A stretch of DNA of 5,242 nucleotides from Thermoplasmata archaeon (GTDB lineage Archaea; Thermoplasmatota; Thermoplasmata; Thermoplasmatales; Thermoplasmataceae): the NCBI GenBank assembly GCA_021790415.1, contig JAJYDZ010000160.1, positions 1-5,242 on the forward strand. Reading direction: 5' to 3'. Shown in pieces: positions 1 through 4,472 of this stretch. A program made the position numbers and the translations under genes. The first letter of the stretch is position 1. The number at the start of each line of letters is the position of its first letter. Under the pieces are notes generated by a model. That model had not been told where the DNA came from. It ran no database searches and saw only the letters and a list, made by a program, of their open reading frames with translations.

Positions 1-615
1 CATATCATCCCAGTGATGCTTCCAAGCGGGTTCAGCGCTGAGGTCAAGTATATCGCGTTCGGTTGCAGCTACTATCTTTTTGACATTTCCCGAAGAGATG
101 AGAAAATAATCACTCAGGAATTTGCGTGCTTCTGGATAAATATTAGCTAGTTCTCTGATTAGCCATTGGAGCTCTTCTTTAGACAGTACGCCAATTTTGC
201 CGGTTAATGCATCATCGTTCTCTCGGGCAATCCGCGATCCATTTGTGGGTATGTCAGGGTTTAACGCATTTAGCAGAATTATGCGTTCATCATTTTCCTT
301 TGCCGTTTCTAATGGGGTCTTATTTTTCACCTGTTCTGCATATTGGAGTATAACTGCCACCGCATGTTTGCAGTTATACCCATAGGGGCAACTGCAGTGA
401 GACACAAGCTTGTTCTCGACCACATCTACAGAAGTTGCATATCTCTGCCCTCCGGTAACCCAAGCTACCAGACCACCTGTTGGCGTTAGGGCAAGACCAT
501 GAACCCTCCGTTCTTTTTGGTACCTATCTCCTCGTGACGCTATTTCTCCACCAGACCAAGCAGCAAGGTCTGCCCAAGATAACTCTCTAAAGAATCCCAT
601 TTTCTTGGAGAACAT
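1..615 (-). CDS. SWIM zinc-finger protein, 5' part (runs off left edge)
   Basis: The frame is open from the start codon at 615 to base 1, so about 205 N-terminal residues are present and the C-terminus is missing. Counting from the ATG at 615, a SWIM zinc-binding motif is visible: C74-S-C76, five residues, C82-K-H84 (read HCSCPYGYNCKHAVAVIL), which matches the family pattern CxC-xn-CxH. SWIM domains are known as DNA- or protein-binding modules; the specific role here is unknown. The region before the motif (SWADLAAWSGGEIASRGDRY) resembles the usual N-terminal part of stand-alone SWIM proteins. The region after it is polar and probably helical. Two in-frame ATGs compete, at 615 and 600. I chose 615 because a TATA-like box is centred about 28 nt upstream, which would give a leaderless mRNA. 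The start at 600 is equally possible by homology. No SD is visible before either. The family call is firm; the start is uncertain. Confidence 0.85.
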   Translation of the reverse strand, partial: MFSKKMGFFRELSWADLAAWSGGEIASRGDRYQKERRVHGLALTPTGGLVAWVTGGQRYATSVDVVENKLVSHCSCPYGYNCKHAVAVILQYAEQVKNKTPLETAKENDERIILLNALNPDIPTNGSRIARENDDALTGKIGVLSKEELQWLIRELANIYPEARKFLSDYFLISSGNVKKIVAATERDILDLSAEPAWKHHWDDM

Positions 616-636
616 TGAATCAGAGATAATGAGTCA

Positions 637-648
637 GAATATATTTTC
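637..648 (-). promoter_or_regulatory. Putative TATA box of the SWIM gene
   Basis: On the minus strand the sequence reads GAAAATATATTC. Its centre is about 28 nt upstream of the ATG at 615, the normal archaeal spacing for a leaderless start. The assignment rests on composition and spacing only. Confidence 0.45.
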
Positions 649-807
649 TTGCCCTTTACTTGCACCAAGTCGTTTCGACATTCATTTTGACTGCATAATG
701 AATTTCTCGTCCAGTCAATTTTTCCAGCAATTTTTGGTAGTTTTATAATCAATTGTCAAGTATGTGCTCGAGCGTTATTATATGTCACACCTAGTTGTCG
801 ATAACGG

Positions 808-818
808 TTATATATATA
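808..818 (+). promoter_or_regulatory. Putative TATA box of TA module 1
   Basis: The AT-rich stretch TTATATATATA is centred 25 nt upstream of the antitoxin ATG at 838, with no SD in between, so a leaderless transcript is likely. A perfect 10-bp palindrome, TATAGCTATA (815-824), overlaps the downstream edge of the box and could be an autoregulatory site. The AT richness makes chance palindromes likely. Confidence 0.5.
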
Positions 819-837
819 GCTATAATATTAATATATC

Positions 838-1023
838 ATGGAGCAGACCACTATACAAATTTCTAAAGAGACCAGAGAGAAACTCAGGAAAGTCGGGAGA
901 AAGGGTCAGACCTATGATGAAATAATAGAAAACCTCCTCGAGATCAGCAAGAAGGCCGTTTTCTTCAATGATCTTGACAGGATAGCTGATGCTGAGGAGT
1001 TTATCGCATTTGACAACTTATGA
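838..1023 (+). CDS. Small type II antitoxin (archaeal DUF7557/VapB-like), module 1
   Basis: This 61-residue protein begins MEQTTIQISKETREKLRKVG and continues through a GQTYDEIIENLLE segment. That layout, a short beta strand followed by two helices, is typical of the small archaeal antitoxin-like proteins annotated as DUF7557 or VapB-like. The N-terminal part is expected to bind DNA as a dimer. The C-terminal part (about residues 38-61, acidic, DLDRIADAEEF) is expected to wrap and inhibit the toxin. The ATG at 838 is supported by a TATA box 25 nt upstream and by the family's usual N-terminus. The reading frame is intact, while the toxin frame that overlaps its 3' end is broken. The gene therefore now looks like an orphan antitoxin, possibly still repressing its own promoter or neutralising related toxins. 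The antitoxin role is inferred from sequence type and the downstream RelE-like remnant. Confidence 0.82.
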   Translation: MEQTTIQISKETREKLRKVGRKGQTYDEIIENLLEISKKAVFFNDLDRIADAEEFIAFDNL

Positions 1024-1290
1024 GGTGCTTCTCTTAACTACAGCAGCGAAGGAGTTCAAATCTCTGCTAAAAAATGGAGCAGAGCAGGATCAGGGAAAAG
1101 CTGAATGATCTTTGCGATGGCTCCGTACAATGATTCACACAGACTGGAAACCAAGAGGCTAACAGGAACAAGCCGTATTTATTATCGACTAAGGGTGGGA
1201 GATTACAGAGCGATATACTTTCTAGATGAAGACAGAATAAAAGTTGTGAGGATTGCAACGAGATCGGAAGCGTATTCTTGGCTGGATTAG
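1010..1290 (+). pseudogene. RelE/ParE-type toxin of module 1, disrupted by two frameshifts
   Basis: Three consecutive frames carry pieces of one RelE-family mRNA interferase. Piece 1 (from about 1010) reads TTYEVLLLTTAAKEFKSLLK. Piece 2 (from about 1074) reads MEQSRIREKLNDLCDGSVQ. Piece 3 (1132-1290) carries the conserved core SHRLETKRLTGTSRIYYRLR, then VGDYRAIYFL, and the C-terminal RSEAYSWLD. Joined, they give about 91 residues, the normal size for the family. Each junction needs a +1 shift, meaning one extra base. The first lies at a run of six A (1069-1074) and the second near 1131. The likely original start is the TTG at 1010, ten nt after GAGGAG (994-999), overlapping the antitoxin by 14 nt. 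An ATG at 1105 could give a 61-residue product holding only the C-terminal core. Alternatives to true decay are sequencing error or, for the A-run, programmed frameshifting. Confidence 0.75.
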
Positions 1291-1313
1291 ATGATTTAAC
1301 CATCCGCCTTTCG

Positions 1314-1355
1314 GTATTCCCTCAAAACATTAAGCAAATCTCGACCGGTCCGTTA
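1314..1355 (-). repeat. 42-nt dispersed repeat, copy 1
   Basis: This copy lies between the convergent ends of the two TA modules. It matches copy 2 (2256-2297) at 37 of 42 positions and copy 3 (4189-4230) at 32 of 42. It contains the perfect palindrome GACCGGTC (1343-1350). On the minus strand it reads (R)TGRDLLNVLREY, and the frame continues RKADG to a stop at 1297. Function unknown. Confidence 0.75.
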
Positions 1356-1366
1356 GACATTAATTA

Positions 1367-1618
1367 TCAATACACATTTTTTCTGTGACCGATCTTAACT
1401 ACGAGAATTATCAACTCATTGTTTTTGATCTGATAAATCGCCCTATAGTCCCCAATCCTCAGGCTCCACATGCCCGTCAAAATTGAGGTCAACGGCTTCC
1501 CTTTCTCAGGTTCATCTTCCAGCTTTCGAAGCGATTTAAGAATCCTGTTTCTGACCGCTTTGTCACATTTCGTGATAAACTCCTCTGATTCCGCTGAGAG
1601 GACGATGTCAAAAGACAA
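1367..1618 (-). CDS. RelE-family toxin of TA module 2
   Basis: This 83-residue protein has the RelE/ParE toxin layout: an N-terminal strand (SFDIVLSAESEEFI), a basic helical pair (KAVRNRILKSLRKLED), then the conserved core WSLRIGDYRAIYQI and the C-terminal GHRKNVY. RelE-type toxins are ribosome-dependent or free mRNA endonucleases. The basic residues R54, R59 and the terminal HRKxxY fit that fold, but activity cannot be proved here. The start is a TTG at 1618, since no ATG or GTG lies near. It sits 2 nt after the antitoxin stop and 11 nt after a good SD (AAGGAG, plus-strand positions 1630-1635) inside the antitoxin's last codons, so translation is probably coupled to the antitoxin. The frame is intact, unlike the toxin of module 1, with which it converges. 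Family assignment is strong. Confidence 0.88.
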   Translation of the reverse strand: MSFDIVLSAESEEFITKCDKAVRNRILKSLRKLEDEPEKGKPLTSILTGMWSLRIGDYRAIYQIKNNELIILVVKIGHRKNVY

Positions 1619-1620
1619 TA

Positions 1621-1881
1621 TCAGCCAAGCTCCTTGCTGATCTGATCGAGAGTCTTTGTCCTTCCTGCCTTTATATCTTCGAGCCCTCGAGCAATTCCCC
1701 TCATCATTCCCGGATCAGAAAGAATCTCGAGAGTCTCAATAAGTGACTCCCTGCTTGCTACATCAGGAGAGTAAGAGTCTATTAATCTGGAAATCAAATC
1801 ATTGTAAGATTCTCTCGGATGTATTTTCAGGCGGTTAAGTCTTTCTTTAAGTTCGTTGTCAATCTGAACTGTTGTTACCAT
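1621..1881 (-). CDS. RelB-like antitoxin of TA module 2
   Basis: The protein is 86 residues from the ATG at 1881. An upstream in-frame TTG at 1890 would add three residues. The N-terminal segment VTTVQIDNELKERLNRLKI resembles the DNA-binding strand-helix-helix of ribbon-helix-helix type antitoxins. The second half (SLIETLEILSDPGMMRGIAR, then GLEDIKAGRTKTLDQISKEL) is the conserved archaeal RelB-like tail that binds RelE toxins. I prefer the ATG at 1881 because a TATA-like box is centred 24 nt upstream and no SD is present, indicating a leaderless mRNA. The toxin follows immediately on the same strand. The pair should form an autoregulated operon in which the antitoxin, alone or with toxin, represses the promoter. 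Two AGCAAT repeats next to the start are candidate operators. Confidence 0.87.
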   Translation of the reverse strand: MVTTVQIDNELKERLNRLKIHPRESYNDLISRLIDSYSPDVASRESLIETLEILSDPGMMRGIARGLEDIKAGRTKTLDQISKELG

Positions 1882-1885
1882 AGGT

Positions 1886-1901
1886 AGCAATAGCCAGCAA
1901 T
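1886..1901 (-). promoter_or_regulatory. Candidate operator: AGCAAT direct repeat upstream of TA module 2
   Basis: AGCAAT occurs at 1886-1891 and again at 1896-1901 (plus-strand reading), exactly 10 bp apart, about one helical turn. The repeats lie between the putative TATA box and the antitoxin ATG, where a repressor would block transcription. Tandem half-sites one turn apart are known for ribbon-helix-helix antitoxins. Binding here is inference. Confidence 0.4.
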
Positions 1902-1911
1902 ATTTATTAAA
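1899..1911 (-). promoter_or_regulatory. Putative TATA box of TA module 2
   Basis: The minus strand reads TTTAATAAATATT. Its centre is about 24 nt upstream of the ATG at 1881, which supports that start as leaderless rather than the TTG at 1890. Confidence 0.5.
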
Positions 1912-1953
1912 CTTTATGCAGAATACAGACTTTATGTATTAAACTGGAATCCG

Positions 1954-2190
1954 TTACCTCCATTCTCTCTTTTCGACAAATTTATTCCCGCAGTAGGGAC
2001 ACTTGAGATTTCTTTCGCTTCTCATATGGATTGTGCTCAAACCGCGTATCTTCGTCCCGTCATTTTTGATCGCGTGGCAGAAGCTTCCATCAATGGCAGG
2101 GTTGAACTCCACACTGAATGTCTCACGACACTTAGGACAGGTTACGTTAAGAACCTTGGTTTCCCTGATCCTGGTAAGAATTCCAGTCAT
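1954..2190 (-). CDS. Small zinc-ribbon protein of unknown function
   Basis: This 78-residue protein carries two CxxC knuckles, C18-P-K-C21 and C64-P-Y-C67-G-N-K, the pattern of a zinc ribbon with a long insert between knuckles. C38-H39 and H55 lie in the insert and could also bind metal. No signal peptide or membrane segment is visible, so it is probably cytosolic. The N-terminus (TRIRETKVLNV) and C-terminus (KFVEKREWR) are basic, which would suit nucleic-acid binding, though that is inference. The ATG at 2190 is preceded by AAGGGAG at a tight spacing of 3 nt. Repeat copy 2 lies 66 nt upstream. The gene is 72 nt upstream of the TA-2 antitoxin on the same strand, but that antitoxin has its own TATA-like box, so they are probably separate units. 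I do not recognise the family. Confidence 0.7.
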   Translation of the reverse strand: MTGILTRIRETKVLNVTCPKCRETFSVEFNPAIDGSFCHAIKNDGTKIRGLSTIHMRSERNLKCPYCGNKFVEKREWR

Positions 2191-2255
2191 TATCTCCCTT
2201 ATTAATTATGTGTGCAAAAGATGTAAGTGTTTTGCCTGCAAATTCTAGAAATTCA

Positions 2256-2297
2256 GTATTCACTTAAAACATTAATCAAATCCCGACCGGTCCATTA
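2256..2297 (-). repeat. 42-nt dispersed repeat, copy 2
   Basis: This copy lies between the zinc-ribbon gene start and the end of the STAS-like gene. It matches copy 1 at 37/42 and copy 3 at 36/42, and contains the palindrome GACCGGTC. On the minus strand it reads W-T-G-R-D-L-I-N-V-L-S-E-Y, followed at once by TGA (2253-2255) and preceded by TAA, so it is not a gene as it stands. Confidence 0.75.
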
Positions 2298-2386
2298 AGA
2301 ATTTTTCTGAGTTTGCAAATAAAGTAAAAATGAATAGTTTCAGGAGCTTTTACATTATTATAGAAATAATCACTTTCATGTAGCAG

Positions 2387-2408
2387 TTAAAGAAAAGCTA
2401 GAATAAAA
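2387..2408 (-). terminator. Possible T-rich terminator after the STAS-like gene
   Basis: About 15 nt past the STAS-like stop codon the minus strand has several T clusters (CTTTTATTC, CTTTTCTTTAAC). Archaeal termination commonly uses such U-rich tracts without a hairpin. The call is weak because the local sequence is AT-rich anyway. Confidence 0.3.
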
Positions 2409-2423
2409 GGTAATTCCTCGAAT

Positions 2424-2726
2424 TCATGGTATCGTTACACTTTTCAGTTTGTTGCTTTCGACAGGCTTTTTCTTAGATGGCTTTTTCTTAACAAATTCTA
2501 ACATTTGCTTAACTGAGAGTGGGACATGCGTCTCTGAAACTGTTTTTATTGACATATTCTTTTTCACAAAATATTCGTGTGCAAATGAACGGCTAATAGA
2601 TGATATGCCAGAGAAGTCCAATGTTACCTTCACATCTTGGATTTGCTGTATTTGTTTAAACAAGTTGTCGCAACCATTTCTTGTAGCAAGATCTGGCCCA
2701 ACGACCTGAGATACTTTTAAAATCAT
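2424..2726 (-). CDS. STAS-like domain protein (DUF4325 type), partner of the GHKL ATPase
   Basis: From the ATG at 2726 this is a 100-residue protein. The core has the DUF4325/STAS-like signature: a strand plus loop VKVTLDFSGISSISRSFAHE at residues 32-51, then a helix (EYFVKK) and a C-terminal helix (VPLSVKQMLEFVKK). Residues 80-96 form a lysine-rich tail (KKKPSKKKP...). In bacterial STAS antagonists such as SpoIIAA, a Ser at the strand-helix junction is phosphorylated by the partner kinase. Here S39, S42, S43, S45 and S47 cluster at that place, but which one would serve is unknown. The reading frame continues upstream to a GTG at 2798, 9 nt after the ATPase stop, with an ATG at 2780. I prefer 2726 because the domain begins there and a TATA-like box is centred 25 nt upstream. 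Family call good; function inferred. Confidence 0.72.
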   Translation of the reverse strand: MILKVSQVVGPDLATRNGCDNLFKQIQQIQDVKVTLDFSGISSISRSFAHEYFVKKNMSIKTVSETHVPLSVKQMLEFVKKKPSKKKPVESNKLKSVTIP

Positions 2727-2745
2727 AATACACTTATTACTTATG

Positions 2746-2756
2746 CATTTATATGT
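2746..2756 (-). promoter_or_regulatory. Putative TATA box of the STAS-like gene
   Basis: The minus strand reads ACATATAAATG, centred 25 nt upstream of the ATG at 2726. If real, the STAS-like gene can be transcribed without the ATPase gene upstream, as a leaderless mRNA. Confidence 0.45.
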
Positions 2757-2807
2757 TTTTATCAGTAAGTTTTTAGTCATCTTTCTTTGAGAATTCACTC
2801 TACTTCT

Positions 2808-3644
2808 TCAATACTCGAGATACCTGTACAAGTCTGGAGACAAGTTGGTTTTTATATTAAAAGCAACATAACATCCCTTGAATACTGTAATCTCCTCACT
2901 ATCATTAGCGTAACAGAATAATTCTGTGATGGGGTCCGACACTTCATTAAATCGTCTGCTCAATATCCCCCTGCCAGAGACCAAAATGCCTTCACCTTGC
3001 ATACCCTTTGTCAGAAGCTCAAACACCGAATGAAGCCCGAAACCTCTTTCACCATTTTTGTCTTTTGTGGATACACCATTCATTGCTTTAGCGAGACTGT
3101 CACAGTCGCCCTCAAAACTGATACCATGTGTTCTGAAATTTCCAGGGATAGAGATGCCGTCATCCATCAATGAAAATTCAACGCTTTTTTTAAGGGGATA
3201 ATTCTGGAGCATTATAGACGAGTTTTTGTATTTAGAGTGTTCGATTATGTTGGCTAGTAATTCATCAATGCTGTATTTTAAGGCTTGAAGAGATTCTCCG
3301 TTCAGTTTCTTCCCTATCATTCCGGTAATCTTTGAAGCAATAGAATCCGCATTGGAATTGTTAATCCTTAAAAATGGTATATAAGTGGATTCTTCCAAAA
3401 CTTCATTATCCGTCTCAGAAGCTATGTAGTCGAGATATCCCTTTACCTTTTCATTCTTTGGAGGGGCATAACCCTGACTATGTTTTGCCTCGGTTATGGT
3501 ATCCCTTAGCAAAAGAATCTCGGATGGTGTAAGCCAGTCCTCATCCTCTAAGTTTAGGTTGCCGTTTGATCTATACACGGAAATTAGATTTATACATTTA
3601 ACGTAGTTTTTAACTAAATATGGGTAATCCTTTGCGTTTACCAC
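2808..3644 (-). CDS. GHKL-type (HATPase_c) ATP-binding protein, anti-sigma-kinase-like
   Basis: This 278-residue protein has a Bergerat (GHKL) ATP-binding fold in its C-terminal half. The N box is at residues 125-137 (SIDELLANIIEHS, with E128, N132, H136), like the ExxxN-xxx-H pattern of SpoIIAB/RsbW-type kinases. The G1 box is D161-D-G163-I-S-I-P; the usual second Gly is Ser165. The G2 box is G198-E-R-G-F-G-L204. No phosphoacceptor His domain or membrane segment is seen, so this is not an ordinary sensor histidine kinase. Residues 1-90 are a soluble region I do not recognise, possibly a sensor or adaptor. The start is a GTG at 3644, the only plausible start codon before the upstream in-frame stop. 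The STAS-like gene follows on the same strand. ATP binding is well supported; protein-kinase activity on the neighbour is inference. Confidence 0.82.
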   Translation of the reverse strand: MVNAKDYPYLVKNYVKCINLISVYRSNGNLNLEDEDWLTPSEILLLRDTITEAKHSQGYAPPKNEKVKGYLDYIASETDNEVLEESTYIPFLRINNSNADSIASKITGMIGKKLNGESLQALKYSIDELLANIIEHSKYKNSSIMLQNYPLKKSVEFSLMDDGISIPGNFRTHGISFEGDCDSLAKAMNGVSTKDKNGERGFGLHSVFELLTKGMQGEGILVSGRGILSRRFNEVSDPITELFCYANDSEEITVFKGCYVAFNIKTNLSPDLYRYLEY

Positions 3645-3656
3645 GTAATTGTATCC

Positions 3657-3670
3657 GATTTTTGTATTTT
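3657..3670 (-). promoter_or_regulatory. Weak TATA-like box of the GHKL ATPase gene
   Basis: The minus strand reads AAAATACAAAAATC, centred about 20-24 nt upstream of the GTG at 3644. No SD precedes the GTG. Spacing is acceptable for a leaderless start but the box is a poor match. Confidence 0.3.
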
Positions 3671-3709
3671 AACTTGGGTTTCGCAAATTCACACAGAGAG
3701 AAACTACTC

Positions 3710-3923
3710 TTAACATAACATTTTCCTGATTCCCAGAATACTTTGGTCTAGTTTTGGTAGTGCACCAACAAGGGTTCTGTCCGGATGTTTCAATCCCATT
3801 TCACTCGGGACCTTAAAAGCATCCTCATATTCTGTCAATGTCGCTTACAGACATCCCACTTTCACGTTTTTCTCTAATCATATACCACACCTCTGCATCG
3901 AACAGTTGAACCACCACTTCCAT
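3710..3923 (-). pseudogene. Possible remnant of an IS21-type transposase (IstA-like helix-turn-helix)
   Basis: From an ATG at 3923 the minus strand reads 32 codons, MEVVVQLFDAEVWYMIREKR followed by ESGMSVSDI, before a stop at 3825. The segment VWYMIREKRESGMSVSDI resembles the first helices of the N-terminal helix-turn-helix of IS21-family IstA transposases, where a basic helix and a G-x-S-[IV]-x-x-I turn are typical. A second frame continues from 3832 (EYEDAFKVPSEMGLKHP...) to a stop at 3710 but shows no clear IstA similarity. There are no visible terminal inverted repeats, no DDE catalytic region and no istB, so at most a 5' fragment survives. The likeness covers only about 20 residues, so the call is tentative. 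Confidence 0.35.
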
Positions 3924-4182
3924 AATGGAGAGTGGAAAGAATTAACCGCCGGTTTTGGAAAAAACTCAACCGGTCTTGACAATTCTGATCTGAATACTAT
4001 ATTGATGGAGGAACTCACAGATATGGCCTTTATCTCCGGTAAGGTAAAGGATATTCTCTCTGTGGTAAGATGTGATCTTGCTATTCTCTTTTCAATTATC
4101 CTTGATATTAGTAATGAATGGATGCAAACGAAAACATGTGCTCAGATTCTGTCAGACTTCCTGTGGTATACAGTTTTTATCT

Positions 4183-4275
4183 CTAAGGGTGTTCGCTTAA
4201 AACTTTAATCAAATCCCGACCAGTCCATCCCGATGAAACTCCTTTTTGTTCTATTCTGCTGACCCACTGTTCCAT
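4183..4275 (-). CDS. Very small ORF carrying the repeat-encoded WTGRDL segment
   Basis: An ATG at 4275 opens a 30-residue frame: MEQWVSRIEQKGVSSGWTGR, then DLIKVLSEHP and a TAG stop. The second half is the repeat copy 3 sequence. A TATA-like ATAATATATC lies only about 20 nt upstream, slightly too close, and there is no SD. It may be a tiny protein, or the surviving end of a longer gene whose other fragments are repeat copies 1 and 2. In those copies the reading frame is closed by TAA just before the shared part. I do not recognise the family, and expression is unproven. Confidence 0.3.
   Translation of the reverse strand: MEQWVSRIEQKGVSSGWTGRDLIKVLSEHP
4189..4230 (-). repeat. 42-nt dispersed repeat, copy 3
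   Basis: It matches copy 2 at 36/42 positions. The palindrome seen in the other copies is broken (GACCAGTC). This is the only copy in which the W-T-G-R-D-L frame is open upstream and connects to an ATG (4275). Like the others it lies outside recognised genes and has the same orientation. Confidence 0.7.
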
Positions 4276-4472
4276 GCAGGGAAGTGTGATATATTATGGA
4301 GACCTCAACTCAGCCCCATCTTAATAAAGACTAAAAAATGAAACAATCGGATTTCACCAAAACTTCGACCACTTCTGGTGTCTAAAATTTATACGGCTTT
4401 CATCCACATCTAGATTGAGATGCCGGAGCATATCTCGGAATCGTATCACGGTACCGACATCTATTTTAATTT

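Larger units (their letters stand above)
3645..4472. other. Gene-poor stretch with decayed sequence
   Basis: No intact gene can be supported over these roughly 830 nt. They hold a possible transposase remnant (3710-3923), repeat copy 3 inside a 30-codon ORF (4183-4275) and a short open segment (minus, 4449-4354, reading VIRFRDMLRHLNLDV...) that ends after 31 codons. A plus-strand frame of 100 codons (3906-4208, TTG start) has no recognisable domain, and the opposite strand is also open over part of it, so I do not call it. The mix of short fragments in different frames fits an old insertion-sequence landing site. Confidence 0.5.

Noticed and set aside
704..727. Partial likeness to the 42-nt repeat (minus strand, GACTGGACGAG versus GACTGGTCGGG)
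   Set aside because: Only a short stretch matches, and the W-T-G-R-D-L frame is not kept, so chance is a sufficient explanation.
540..752. Minus-strand open frame of 70 codons overlapping the SWIM gene start
   Set aside because: Its last third is the SWIM coding sequence read in another frame, it has no recognisable domain, and the SWIM motif fixes the true frame.
1067..1303. Minus-strand open frame of 78 codons opposite the broken toxin
   Set aside because: It is antisense to clearly RelE-like sequence and has no domain of its own.
2003..2248. Plus-strand open frame of 81 codons opposite the zinc-ribbon gene
   Set aside because: The opposite strand encodes two well-formed CxxC knuckles with an SD-like start; the plus frame is a hydrophobic shadow.
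2354..2370. Inverted repeat ATTATT-ATAGA-AATAAT
   Set aside because: A stem of only A-T pairs in AT-rich DNA is expected by chance and has no T-run or gene context that needs it.
2449..2709. Plus-strand open frame of 86 codons opposite the STAS-like gene
   Set aside because: It is antisense to the DUF4325-type core and shows no domain.
3906..4208. Plus-strand open frame of 100 codons (TTG start; internal ATG at 4005)
   Set aside because: No domain, SD or well-placed TATA box is visible, the opposite strand is also open over part of it, and its end runs into repeat copy 3. It is not excluded as an orphan gene.
4354..4449. Minus-strand fragment reading VIRFRDMLRHLNLDV (31 residues, GTG start)
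   Set aside because: It reads like protein but is short, has no start signal and no recognised family; kept only as possible debris.
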